From Sitta carolinensis (lineage: Eukaryota > Chordata > Aves > Passeriformes > Sittidae), in the NCBI GenBank assembly GCA_032173965.1, contig JAVUNC010000004.1, forward strand, positions 62,680,501 to 62,744,500: DNA of 64,000 nt. Reading direction: 5' to 3'. This document shows positions 1-12,300 of this stretch, in pieces. The notes below the pieces were generated by a model. That model was not told where the DNA came from. It made no database searches and saw nothing but the letters and a program-made list of their open reading frames with translations. Numbering within the stretch: the first letter of the stretch is position 1; each line of letters begins with the position of its first letter. A program made the translations under genes and the position numbers.

Positions 1-3000
1 CCAATGTTAGAGCCTTGCCCTACTTCACACATGTAAGCGGTGCTATAAGGAGCAGATTCATATTGGGAGTGCCACAGGAATTACTGTGAAACTTGTTTTG
101 TCGTTCTTATACGGATATAAGTCCTGTAAAAATCCATGATTTTGTGCTGACCGCAGTGCCATGAGAATTCTCTGTCCAGTTGGGTCCTACAGGGCTCAGT
201 GCAGCTCAGTTTTACCACTGGGTCTGCCAAATGCACCCCTCAAGGAAATATGGGAAAAGAAGACATGAGGATTTGATGCACCTGAGGACAGGAAAGAAGC
301 TTGCATTTGCAAAATGCGCTAACACCAAATCGCTTAAATCTATTGGGTTTAAGGAGCCTGGGGTGAAAGAGTGGTACTTCAGTCGAGCTTGTGCACCATG
401 TAATGGCTCCATGTGGCTCAAACACAGGCATGTTATAGAAATCATACTGCCACAATTTCAAGATGAGCCACAAGTGTACTTCCAACAGTAGTCCCACTTA
501 CCCTTGATACTCACAAAGACATCCATTTATTTTCTTTCTGCAACTCCTCTGCATACACAAACATAAGCATGCACACAGCTAAAGCACCTCACCAGCACGT
601 TCAACCCTTTCTCCCTGCACATGGAGTTGATTCAGTATTTCCCTGTGGCTGCCAGGATCATCACTGAAGTTTGGCTGCCCTCCCTGAAGTCCTGCTGCTT
701 TGGATGCCTCCACTGTAGCATTAAAGACAGTTGGGGCAAGTGAACAGATGCTTCTGCAATGTCCTTTTATCCAGTGAAATGGAAGTGCTGCACGAGGAAA
801 CAGGTACCCATGAGAGCACACTGAAATGGGCATGAAGGTAAATGCAATTATTTTGCATTTCACAGTGAAATTTCTTCTTAGGGAATTAAAACAAAAATTA
901 AAAAATAATTGATTAGAAACTAAAAGGGTGTAATAAAATTTAGCAACTGGGAAGCATGATGGAGGATCTAATCCAACAGGAGTAGAGTGTGCCAGTGCAG
1001 GAAAAATTTAAACTCGATGCATACATTGATTGCTTCTATGGACACCTCAAATTAGGTATTTTCATAAACAACTCAGTGAGGAAATCTGATGTGTTTTCAG
1101 CAGTGATCAGAAGAGCAAAATCAACTGCATTGACTTCTTGACTATGAAAAATGGGTGCTGGAGGAGTCTTGTAAGACTACAGAAAAGCAGCATGGCCCCA
1201 GTTCCGGGGCTGGGGAGAAGGAGTCTGACCAATAATCCTGACATTCCTGAGCATTCCTATTAGGTGCACCAGACAGGATGGAGCAAAATAATACTGACCA
1301 AAATCATGTACCATAGGGCCCTCAGAAATCTCTTTGGGAAGGGAGAAAAAAAGTAACAATTGGGACACCACTGGTTATGAACTCAATCTTTGGCATCAAA
1401 CCAATGCACATTTCTCAGCACAAAATGGACAGTAGAGGCAGAAAAGGAAATAGAAATTAGAGTTAGTGAAATAAGAAAAAGATGGACCACTATCACATTT
1501 CTGTGTAAGTGAAATTGTGTTCTCTAAAAGGAGTATCATCAGAGTGATGAATGAGATATTAAGACAGGGATTTGATAGTTTTCCAATGTTTTGTCCAATA
1601 CACTTTTAATTATTGACCTACTTTTACTTTTGTGAGCCTGTTCTTCAATATCATTACACATCATTTCTACCCAGTCAGTGCTGTCTGCTGCTTACCTTCA
1701 TCCTGTTTTTTCCAGTAATAAGTCTTAAAAACCCCTGAATGTGTCTGTCCTTGCTGTTCAGTCTTAGTGATTATTCATCATGATTTGATATTTAATTGAA
1801 CAAGCTAGATAAATTTGATTGCTTTAATCTTTTCTCATAAAGCAATTCTTCTTGTCTTTTCATGATGATCCACCTTGATTTATCTGCATTTTCACTGGTG
1901 TTATGAGGTTTCCAGAAAACAATGCAAGATTCTATGTATGCCCTTTTCCATGCCAAAAGTTTTACAAGATATCCGAATAAAGCTCCACATCAGCAAAGAT
2001 CACTGCTTTTCAACAGGGTGCTACTTCTCCTCCAAAAGTCAACATTTCAACTATTTCATATTTCCATAGTATAAAAAATATTCCAATCCAATCAATTAAT
2101 TTATGAGACTTTTGAGTTTCACTGGTGGCACTGATTTCAACACTATCAAGTGTTGGATTTGATACCTGCTATCCTGATCCTACCAACCCCCCTGCTGCAG
2201 GTGGCTGTCATATAGGGACAGCTTAGTAACTGGGAGAAAACCTTCACAAAATCACCACAGTCTTTCTAGAAACTGACCCACTTCCTCACTGAGCACTCTG
2301 AGTTTTGGGGCAGACCAGTAAACAGGACTTTCTAAATTTCAGTAAATGGAAGGACACTGGGCAGAACCTCCTGCTTCCTCTGTAGAAAGCTCTGACTCTT
2401 TTTTGAAAATCTTCCTCTGCATCATCTACCTAGAAATAATTCTGTAACACCTGCTTGGCTTTAAATATGTGAATAGAGTAGTGACTTTGATGGGAAAACC
2501 CAGATGCTTATGTTTGAGTATGCTTTAAAGTGGTTTGCTAGATTAAAGCCTAAGGACAAAGGAAGCAGTTTAGGAAGTGCATCAGCAATAGAAAGTCATT
2601 GCCTATAACCTGAAATGAACTCAAAACTTTTTAGCTTGGCCATTTATTTACTTTAATATTCACATATAACTGTAATTCCTGCAGTGAGAATTACTGCAAT
2701 GATGTGATATGCAAGAACAGTCTCATGATAATTTCTGCACATATAAAAGTGGAAATCTCACAAGGGAATTGGATCTTAAAAGATTTTTACTCTGATTTCT
2801 AAAAGAAAATGCATTGTTGTGGTTTTGGATTAACTACAAAAGATTTTGATACCTCCTTCTGAGGTTCACCAACCAGTGCTAATGCAATGATCACAGTTTC
2901 ATTTTTAAGCGTTTACTAAAAAGAAAAAGAAGACTTTCCTTGGGAGGATAGGGAACAAATCTACAGATTCACCAGTATCCATTCGTTTGCATCTAAAAAC

Positions 3001-3968
3001 CCAAATATTTTTCATGTTGCTCTTGATTTCTCAGACACCACTGCCATTTCCCTAATCACTCCCCATCAGTTTCACACTGAGGATGTGTTATGAGACTGAG
3101 TGAGGACATGCAAATCATGCACACATCCCTGGAAAAATGCTTGGCAAATCTGGCTTTTCAGTTTTGCATTCACTTGCCAAAGAATATTCCCTCATCCCCC
3201 AAGCCCTCCCTCTGCCATGTCTAATTTAATTTCAAAAGTCAGAAGCTTAACAGGGACATAAGCTTCCTAAACATGCTGTCATTTAACAAGGAATATGAAT
3301 TCAAAGCTTATAATTATGATTTTCTTTAGGTGCATAAAAGACGGTGCAATCTTGTAGATATTCTTGTCCACAAGTGCTAATACAATGACAGGGTTCACAT
3401 GGCTAGTGGAGACTTTATCCCTCTTTGCTCCTAAAAAAAAAATTCAAAACACCAGATATAAGAGTTTTATTGTCAATCCTGCCTTGCCAACAAGACATGA
3501 GGCTTTTGTTGCTGATGCCAGAGGTTCTGAGTTGTATAAATATTCTGCATTTCACTGTTATAAGAAGCTGAATGACTCTGTAGAAAGCTCAGGGCAAATG
3601 AGACTTACTGACCTGTTATCTCTATAACTCTGTTATTTTATCTCTTCAAAGGACTTGCATACACTGAATTCCTAGTTTTTAAGTAAAAATAAGACACTCA
3701 TTTTCAAAGACATCCCTCTGCACCTTCCTTTTCTTCGAGTCCCTAGGACCTTAAGGACACACATTTCATGAGTATGAATAGATCTGTGTATATTTGGGAG
3801 TGGAAAGGGGAAATCATAGCGATATCATTCATTTTAATCACTAATTTTGAAACAGCTGGTGAGCCTGGACTCTCTTGCTCAAGCACAATCATTTTGTGCC
3901 TCTTTTTTTATCTCTGGTGGGTGAGGAATTCTTTCTTAAAGTATTTGCCAATAGCCCACAGTAAATAC
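1..3968. other. AT-rich unique DNA, no gene seen
   Basis: I see no exon, RNA gene or clear mobile element here apart from the doubtful ancient repeat listed separately. Open frames are short (103 codons at most, at 180-491, which starts with TTG rather than ATG) and match no family I know. Base composition is typical of intergenic or intronic vertebrate DNA. Confidence 0.6.
1735..1990 (-). repeat. possible ancient CR1/L3-like fragment
   Basis: The stretch with 'tttaatcttttctcataaa' near 1824 followed by 'tcttttcatgatgatccacc' near 1855 has the word order seen in reverse-complemented 3' regions of old CR1/L3 LINEs (a 'cctcataa' block followed by an 'atcatcttt' block). The match is by eye and heavily diverged. 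It could equally be unique DNA. A RepeatMasker run with ancestral amniote CR1 and L3 consensus sequences would settle it. Confidence 0.2.
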
Positions 3969-3988
3969 TTTTTTTTTTTTTTTTTTTT
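3969..3988. repeat. poly(T) tract, 20 nt
   Basis: An uninterrupted run of 20 T lies about 150 bp upstream of the CpG island. It may be a nucleosome-excluding poly(dA:dT) tract beside a promoter, or just a length-variable homopolymer. No adjoining retroelement body was recognised. Confidence 0.9.
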
Positions 3989-4257
3989 GGTCTTTTTGTA
4001 GTCCTATGATGACTGGCCTTCTTTCCCCTTCAGTAATCACTGTCTAAAAAAAGAAAACCTCCAGGCGCACTTCACTTCTGTCCCTTCCCCCTGGCAGAAT
4101 GCCCAGCCTCAGTATGATGCTTTTAAACCCTTCCCCCCACAGACACAAGGTTTCCAGCGCGTTATTATCCTGGGCAGCGGCGGGGGAGGCTGGGCTGTGG
4201 GATGCGGTCCCGTTCCGGCAGGGATGTTCTTCGGGGCGCCGGGCGCTCCGCATCCCC

Positions 4258-4272
4258 CGCGTGCGCGCGTAT
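4258..4272. other. alternating purine-pyrimidine tract (Z-DNA candidate)
   Basis: Fifteen consecutive bases alternate pyrimidine and purine, mostly CG and TG steps. This is the composition that favours left-handed DNA under negative supercoiling, as occurs upstream of transcribing polymerase. It sits directly left of the inverted repeat in the CpG island. No in vivo role can be inferred from sequence alone. Confidence 0.5.
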
Positions 4273-4274
4273 CC

Positions 4275-4311
4275 CCGAGCATCCCGCAGAAACCCGCCGC
4301 GGGATGCTCGG
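4275..4311. repeat. perfect 13 bp GC-rich inverted repeat (hairpin)
   Basis: The left arm CCGAGCATCCCGC (4275-4287) is exactly complementary to the right arm GCGGGATGCTCGG (4299-4311), separated by an 11-base loop. With ten G:C pairs of thirteen it would form a very stable hairpin in RNA or a cruciform in DNA. It lies wholly within the CpG island, so if the island is transcribed the hairpin would sit near the 5' end of the RNA. It could also be a palindromic protein-binding site. Pairing this long and perfect is unlikely by chance at one chosen spot. Confidence 0.85.
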
Positions 4312-4408
4312 TGGAGTTCTCTTGGTTAAGGGGACTTGGTCTCTCTCCGCCACAAGGAAAACATGCTGAATATACTACGAGTTCAGATAGCCAGGCGGCC
4401 TAAAGTGC

Positions 4409-4422
4409 ATGTGTGTGTGTGT
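4409..4422. repeat. short (TG)n repeat
   Basis: Seven TG units follow the CpG island. This is a short dinucleotide microsatellite, likely to be variable in length, with no functional sign. Confidence 0.85.
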
Positions 4423-5290
4423 CATGCGCACGGGCAAGTGTGATGGTTTAATGAAAATTCAGCAGTAGTTTCACCGGGCTGAGAATAACAGCCAAAAAAA
4501 GAAACAATGAAGAGCCTTTCTATTGTGCAATGGACAAGTTCTCAGATAATCGCTCTAGATGTGATGCAACACTTCAGACAAGGAAGCTCCTGGGAATTGC
4601 GATAGTGCAGGACAATTCAGGATCCTATGCTGGATAAACAGTGCTATCATCATCTCAAACAGCACTGCAGACAGGTGACCAGCAGATGAAGCAGATGCAT
4701 TATTCAAGGCATTTGAATGGAAAAATTAAACTCGGATTTACTGCAAAGAATCCTTTCAGTGCTGTAGCTTTATCTGTCACAGAGAAAATCAATATGTTTT
4801 TCTGTATCACTTTTACTGCTGCAGTAAGGCAAAGATCTTTTGTGATAGACTCTGGTTTATTTTTTTCATTCTTGCTCCCAAGCGAGCAGTCCACCCAGGT
4901 CATTCAAAGCTAAATGTCTTCCTTGCTTCCTTGCAGTTCTAGTTTTCTGGGTGTTAGCTCAAAGAAATTGTCCAGGAAAGCTGAAAAAGGCTGTTCTTGA
5001 GCTGATGGTAAATACCATAAAACAATTGAGTCTGAATTCCTTATTTTAACTTGCTCATAGCACAGTTTCAATGGAGAAGAAAATAAATATAGAGATGAGT
5101 GTATCCAACTAGAATTAAGATAACCTGTGAAATGTCACAAGATGGGAAGATACCGTGCTACTGTTTATCCAGGGAAATGCTGTGGCTGTGGTGAATGACA
5201 CCAAATGTCAGTTTAAGCTGCGGTGCTTTTTCCTGTTTCCATCACCACAACCATTTGCAGGGTTCCACCAAATCAGGAAACCAATTCAAT
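4423..5290. other. unique DNA, no gene seen
   Basis: No recognisable exon or repeat. A 90-codon open frame at 4641-4913 has no known domain and ordinary AT-rich composition. Confidence 0.6.
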
Positions 5291-5430
5291 TTAAAAGCAA
5301 ACAAACAGACAAACACACACACAAAAAAAAAAACAAAAACAAAAACAAAAACAAAACAAAAATAAAAAACCTAAAAAAAACCCACTAAAAAAAAAAATAC
5401 AAAACCAAAATAAAACACACAAACCAGAAA
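5291..5430. repeat. A-rich simple repeat, partly (AAAAC)n
   Basis: The plus strand is almost entirely A and C, with AAAAC and AAAC units, for about 140 bases. This is low-complexity A-rich sequence. It may be a decayed poly(A) tail, but I recognise no retroelement to its left. Confidence 0.85.
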
Positions 5431-7253
5431 CCTAACAATGAAATAATAGAGAACAGGAAGACTGAGGTCAGAACTGCCACTACTTATTTTTTATCATCAA
5501 CTCATGGTCTTATGCTACATTTTCAGATTTTTTGATGTTGTGTAAGATACTGTCACGTTACACAATGTGCTTCCTTCCATAAATGTCTACAACCCTTTAT
5601 TTCTGTGCCACCTTATTTGTTTTGTACCATAAGTTGCATCCAAAAGATCTTCCTTGAAAGGTTCTTTTGTTTAGTATTCCTGGAAAGAAAGCAAGGGGGA
5701 TTTTTAAGTAGATGATTTGGGAGGCCTGGTTGACTGCAGCTACCCCAGTGCAAAGAGCATCTGCAAACAACGATGAAGGAAAGCAAGCAGGACACTGGGG
5801 ACAGGGTGGGAGGAAGAGCTGCCACCAGTGGAAGCTTCTTGAGAAGGTTTAGGCCCAACGTGGGGTTTTGCACACAGAAATTCAGCTGCAGGCACTGTGC
5901 TCACCCTGAAGTTCAACACTACCATGTGACTGCTCAGGCGAGATAAGCCCTAACAAAGATCCTTCACACAGGCAAAACTACTGCTGAATTCAGTTCCCAT
6001 CTATATTAAGACAAGATCAATAGAAAAACTGAGGCTTTAACTTCAGCAGAGCTGGGATCCTGTTTGACAGAGGATATGGATGGTGCTTCCCAAACCATCC
6101 ACCACAGCCTTGGGCTGAGCCAATTCACAAACCACGTGAAAAACCTGACCTCACCTTTCGCATTTGGAGCCGCCTATATTCAGGTGATTAGCTTGTGTGA
6201 AGTGAGGACAGAAAGCTAAATGTTGACACTGCACTCAGTCAATCAAATCTTGCTGCTAAATAAAAAGGATGCCTTGAGCAAGACCCAGCCGACCCAGATT
6301 TCAAGACTGTGTCAATATTCTAATTGGTCTGCTATCTCTCTTAGGGAAAAGCAAATCCTCAGTGGACTCTCCAAGCCCTCTCCTGTATGTTAGCTATGTT
6401 CAGCCACTGAAGGAATAGACACAGAGTCAGTTCTTGAGTTGGAACAAGAATAGGAACAACAACAGCTTGAGTTCCAAATATCAAGCCCTCACAGCATGCA
6501 GGGAGGTATGAGAGGTACATTGCAAAAGGGGTATGACAGGAGGCTCTGGTAGGTAATTTTAATAATGACTGCATTTATGGGACCAAGCTAACTAAACAGG
6601 AGAGTCTGCTCTCACATATCTTGGGCACGAAGGAAATAACCAAGTTCCCTGTGTTAGTAACCAAAGGCCATCTCAAAAAAAACATTTAACAATAGTTGTA
6701 GAAATCACATTCTCTCTAAAGCCGATGTAAAAAAAAATTAGAATTACAGGGGCTCAGACGTCCATAAGCAGCATCCATGACCTTAAGTGTAAATCTAGTA
6801 TTTTTTATTTATTTACTTATTTATTTAAACATGAAGTATTTCATGGTAATTACTAGTGCTACTGAAGGTGCTAAGAAACTGTGTGGAACAGCATTTACTT
6901 CAGAGAGAAAGGAAAGCAGTGAAAATAAGACTAGCAACAAAAAGACCTACATATTATTAAAATGCAAAAGGCTGAATCCTCTTGTAAGAAAATTGCATTT
7001 AGAATGTGGAATAAAGATTGTCTCTCATCTGCAGTAGAATGTGCCTCCTGTAGCCTGCCTCTCACGGAGTATCCTCTCCTCCCCAGTGAGGAACAGGATG
7101 AGCTTAGTGCCCTTCAGGCAAGGAAGGAAGGGAGACAGGAGGCCCAAAAGTCCAGGCTAGCTCCTTTCAGTACAAAATCCTGAGCATTGTCCCTCTCTTC
7201 CATAACAGACAGTGCTTGTTGTTATTCCAGTAAAATGTAGATGTCAACTCTCC
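5431..7253. other. unique DNA, no gene seen
   Basis: No gene or clear repeat. The segment near 6120-6185 contains a CACGTG E-box and a TGACCTCA word close together. This may be a regulatory cluster but is not evidence by itself. Confidence 0.55.
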
Positions 7254-7278
7254 TTTTTTTTTTTTTTTTTTTTTTTTT
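7254..7278. repeat. poly(T) tract, 25 nt
   Basis: An uninterrupted run of 25 T. On the minus strand it could be the poly(A) tail of a retrocopy extending to the right, but the following sequence matches nothing I recognise. Confidence 0.9.
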
Positions 7279-9270
7279 CCTTTCATGGCTCTCAAAAGGT
7301 CCAGCAAAGCAGTGTAACACTACCCTGGTTTAGATTGTGCAAAGTATGTTTACCAAGGGTGAAAGGAATTTAGTACATGCTCCCTCCCCCAAGATCTGCA
7401 GGGCTTGAGAAGGACTGAACCAGCCAGGGAAAGAACTGGAGAGTTAAGAAAAAAGACTACAAAGCAGGCAATTTTGTTTAACACACATCCTTTTATTTCA
7501 TTCTTTAATGCCTGGACAAAAGCACATAAGACACAACAAAAGCACATTTTTTTATTTAAATTAGTTCCCTGGATAGCTTGCCATTGCTTTTTTAAAATAC
7601 TTGATTTTCATAAAATTCTACACCAACACACAATAAGATGTAGGCAATGAATAGATTTCCTTTTAACTGGTAGTATGGGGAGGAGTGATTGGGGTTTAGT
7701 TTTTGTTTGGTTTGGGGTTTTTTAACCCAAACAATTTAAGCTACTTGATGAATGCCACAAACACAAAGAGCAGTATCAGTGCAACTGAAAGGTGCCATAA
7801 AGTGCATCAGGGGTGCCAAGAAATAACCAGGGGCATGATATAAGCAATGTGATCCACAGTCTCCACAGACCAGCTGAATCTCCCCTCAGATGTGTTTGTC
7901 TCCATCAATTATAGATAGAGCTTGGCCAATCAGCCAAGCTTAGACACCTGACTCATTCTGTCTGGCATCTGGAAGCAGTAGTGGAGGGTAAGTGATAGTT
8001 TTTTAGGGCATTTCAAAATGTAACACATCTAAGGAGCACAGCAGTTCAGATACAGGCATTCTGCATCGTGCAAGGACTTGATAGCATGAGGCACCATGTC
8101 CTTGTCTTCCAAGTAATCAGGGAAATGTGTTTCCAGAAAACACTCTGCATCTTTGCAAGAACAAATCCAAATCCAACTCAATTATTTGAGGTAAAAAATA
8201 TCTGAATTTACATCCACACCAGAATTGTTCTTCTTTAATGTAAACTTCACAAATGCAAACTGAAACTTTTCTGCATGGTGGGGGTTAATTCCAGATAGAC
8301 TGGAATTCTATGTTCTGCACTGTGTAAATTTGACTACACATTTAATTGTGACTGATTCATCAGCTATTTCTCCTGCAGCTGTAAAAGAATTTGTTATATA
8401 GACAGGCACTATCACTTTGTGTTTGACCACACTAGTGGCAGGGTGCTGAGACATGAACTGTGTTTGCCTGCTGGTGGTCATGTTCTTTAACCAGTGGGCC
8501 AGCTTGTCAGAATGCAATTCAGACTAAAATTTCTTCTGTGGAGAGAGAGTAGACTGTTCCATATGCCTTATTTTAGATGTCTAAAACTGAGATGAATCAC
8601 TTCCTTAAAGTGTCTGTATCTCTCCATGGAGTGTACAGAGTGTCTTGGACAACGTTACATACAAAAGTAAAACCCTTCCTCTACCACTGCTTTTTCCTAT
8701 TGTGGCAAACTACTGTGAACACTCCATCTAAATATTTGCATTTATGCAATAACTACAAATTGGTATAACTCATATTACAAACCCCTCACAGCTCCCCCAA
8801 GTGAAGTGTCATCATCATCATCATCACAAGATTAACTCCTCTACCCAATCTATAGATAATTTGTGCTTCAGCCAAGCAAGACCTTTATCATATTCTTACC
8901 AGATTTCTTTCTGCAGGTGCACATTTACCTGCCATAGTTGATGAGTGTCATATATTTAACTATGGAGGAATAACTAATGCATAAAAAGCCTTTTTGTGAA
9001 TACTCATGCCACATTCTCAACAGATTTACATAAAGTCACATTCACCCTGCCCTTTCTTCAGTTTCAATGTAACCTGCATGAAATACTCATGGGAAGCAGA
9101 ACTGGAGGTTGTACATTGAAATTCCCCCAGATCTTAATCTTACTGCCTGCTGCAGTTATAGGGATAACATTGTTGTGAGTTGTCTCCATCCAACCTAGAA
9201 AATAGAAACAATACCACATACATGAGGAAGTACAGTTGACAGACCCAAATGAAACACAATTCACAGACTT
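7279..9270. other. unique DNA, no gene seen
   Basis: No exon or interspersed repeat recognised. It contains only the short (TCA)6 repeat at 8809-8826 and short chance open frames. Confidence 0.6.
8809..8826. repeat. (TCA)6 trinucleotide microsatellite
   Basis: Six consecutive TCA units in non-coding DNA, potentially polymorphic. Confidence 0.85.
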
Positions 9271-9331
9271 AAAAATATTATTATATATTATTACATTATT
9301 ATATTATTAAAATATTATTATATTAAAATAT
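9271..9331. repeat. AT-rich (ATT)n-like repeat
   Basis: About 60 bases composed almost wholly of A and T in ATT/ATTAT units with interruptions. This is a decayed trinucleotide-like microsatellite. Confidence 0.8.
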
Positions 9332-12300
9332 AGTTTGAGTTGTTTCAGGCCAGCAGACCCATAAATTACAAAAAGTACTTAGCACAGCAGAACAATAATG
9401 TTAGTTGGGATCTTAACATTGTCTCACCAGCTACAAAACACAAACAGTGATAACCAGAAGGATGAAAAATATTGCTCTCAGGTATTCTGTTAATGAACAC
9501 CAAAGTATATTATCCATGCAAATTATTTTCTCAGTGGTATTAATAAAGTAACACTTTGATGACTTCTAAACCTCCCTCATTTTTTGAAAATAAAAGTAAT
9601 TTATTTCCTTTCAGGTGAGTGTTTTCTGGCTCTTTATCTTTACTTTTAATCTGAAAACTCTTTTTTCCCCCAGCCACCACAGCCTAAATGTGCAAAGACA
9701 GAAAATAAGTGACTCTTTCGAACTCCTCTTAGAACAACAAACAAAAAGAGAGAACCAGGGGAGGTTGGCACCTCAGTAATAACCATGTGCAACCTTTTGT
9801 TCTGCTAATAATAGTCAAACATGCAAAACCTGTCAGAAAGACCTAAAGATCTCTTCTCTGACACACTCTGAGGTCTTGGAGGTTTGTACTCTATCTGTTT
9901 CAGCATGACATGCATTGTCTTTTTGGCACTGTGATTGTCTTTACCTCATTCTCTGCCTCAGGAAAATTTACCATTTATAGTGCCACCTTTGTGACTCTTT
10001 AGGTTTCAGATAACCTACTTTATGCTGGCTCTCCATATGTTGAGAAATTTGGTCTTCACTGCCATGTGGGACCTTTGTGGCAATTCATCCTCTGTCAGAA
10101 AGGATTTTTGTTTTCCCTTCCCCTTTCATAGTACATAAGCTTTATAGAAAAACATGACAGTAAGACATGAGGCAGGCAAAAGTAGCACAACCCCTATTGC
10201 ACTGTTGCTGTTTCTGTTTCATCTCCCTGTGTCCAGAGTTCCCCTCCTTTAGTTTTTCTCCATCATTGCACTAGATTTATTGCTTCAGTAAATTTCTGCA
10301 AAAGGAGAAAAAGAAGGTGCTCGAAGACCCTAGGGACTACCAGCATGGATCCCCTGACCACTCTGTTCTGTGTAGCAACAAAAGAATTCCAGAGGGTTCA
10401 GTTTTTTCACCAGTGCTACACCAGAGCAACTGGGATGAACAATGAAGGGGGTGGGGTCAGATGGGAAGAGGATGCCTGTTTGTACGATCAGAATGGAAGA
10501 AATGTTTGGAAAGACAGGGGAAGCAGGACTGGGCATATTCATGGCTGCGAGGGTAACAGGAGGAGGAGCAAAGGAGGAGGCAAAGGTTCACCATTCACTG
10601 TAAAGAGCAGTGTGCCCATCAGGGGTCTGGTTATCTTTGTGGAATAAAATGGTGCTGCCCTGTCTGTTACACCTTTTGTCTGACTTTGAATTCATGAGAA
10701 ACATTATCTCCTTGCAGATAATTTTTAACTTGGCAGTTTGCTGCACTAGGATGCAGTATGCAACTGTTTTACCTCTTTCTCTACAATAATTAGCACGCTG
10801 AAAGAAGAAGAGATGTAGAGAGCCCGGGCCATGGAAATGTCATACCATGCTTAAAACTTTAGTTAGCTCCACTGTGTGCTTCATTTAAAATCTGAAAATC
10901 CCCATTCTCGCATCGCACTTCATTTAAATCTGACATTCCAGTTACCTGGAGCAAATGCTTTGATGAAGAAAAACTTGGAGGGTAATCCACCAGGACACAT
11001 TAAACTGTTACAAGTCATAAAACATCTGCACCCAATGGCAAGCTATAAAGCTGAATGGATAAAGCTATTAAATGCATAGCGTTGCTGGGCTGAATTCTTC
11101 CCCCTGTGAGCACACTCAGCTGGTTCACACACAAACGGTTTTCTCATGATTGTACCATGAGCAGCTCATATGATTATGATTTTCAGTACGGAAGTTTGCT
11201 AGCAAGAGCTGAGTTAGGACAAATTTGTATGCTTCTAGTGAGCACAAAACAGAGATCACATAAGACTGCTCCAGTATTTACTCAGCATATGATTTGAGAT
11301 GTCTTTTCCCATCACATCTGCCGTACAACTTTATATAATGATGGAAACACCAAGAATTAGCTAAAATAAAATAATACTCAAGTAGAATGGAAAAGTCACC
11401 AATGCAAGAAAACTGTATATTTTAGAAATCTGTGATACATCTGCATATCAACCCTGTTTATTCTTTTTCTTCTTCTGGGCAGGGTTATTAACAGGGGACA
11501 GGTGGTGATACCCAGTTCCAGCTCTACTCTGAAGATAAGCAGAGCTACCAAAAATCTGCATGGACTCAAGAAAACTCCAACAAATACCCTGGTTAGTAAA
11601 GAACAGGCAGAACCCAGCATGAAAGGGTTCTGCCCTCCTTATACCCAAACTCTGTTACTGCCTCTGCTGGCTGAGATTAAATAGAGATTGGCATAGGTTT
11701 CATGAAGTCACCCACCCAAATATGATTTCAAGGGACCATATTTAGTTTTCTAAGAGTCAGCTGAAACCAGTACTCAGGGGCTGAAGCAGCAGCATTGTCT
11801 GTATGGTCTCAGAGAGTCCTACTGATTTTGTCCAAGAGAGATGACCTTGTTTTCAATCCACTCATCTCTTCCTAGCACTGACACACAACAGAGAATCCAT
11901 TCAGTAGAAATCACTCAGTAAAATCTGAAATAATCTCTTGCTTGTCCAACAACCACCACTTCTTCCGTATTTTCCATGTATGGACTGACATTTTCAACAC
12001 AGGAAACAGCTTCATGTCACCACAGGGTCCACAGAGTCCAGCCTAAACAAGAACCAAGATTTCTACTTCACTGACATCTTCTTATTTTTTCCACTCAGAA
12101 GTAGAATAGCAAAAAAAGGTATATTTCTTGCTAGATATTCTCTAAATATAATTCTGGTAAGTCAAATGAAATTCTGTTTTCATAAGTCAAAATTCCTGTA
12201 ATCTTTACCAGTCAGATTCTTGACACTGAAGAATAGTTTCCTTGATAAAAAGCAGCATTTTCCAAAATTAAAATGTTAAACTGGAGAATGGCTATCCTAC

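Larger units (their letters stand above)
4140..4330. promoter_or_regulatory. CpG island, possible orphan promoter
   Basis: From about 4157 to 4313 I count 23 CpG dinucleotides in roughly 160 bases, against almost none in the flanks, with strongly GC-rich composition. Vertebrate DNA retains CpG at this density only where it is usually unmethylated, typically at promoters, so a transcription start for an mRNA 5' exon or lncRNA is plausible. I see no TATA box at a convincing distance. Overlapping open frames on both strands (for example 4197-4403 plus and 4044-4253 minus) probably just reflect the GC-rich, stop-poor composition. The direction of any transcript cannot be decided. The island is shorter than most promoter islands, so a small orphan island or enhancer is an alternative. 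Confidence 0.6.

Noticed and set aside
2165..2240. 'accaacccccctgctgcagg' resembling a CR1 3' region
   Set aside because: Only about a dozen bases agree; the flanking sequence does not continue the CR1 match.
9715..9735. 'tttcgaactcc' as a tRNA B-box
   Set aside because: No A-box, no cloverleaf and no discriminator context around it.
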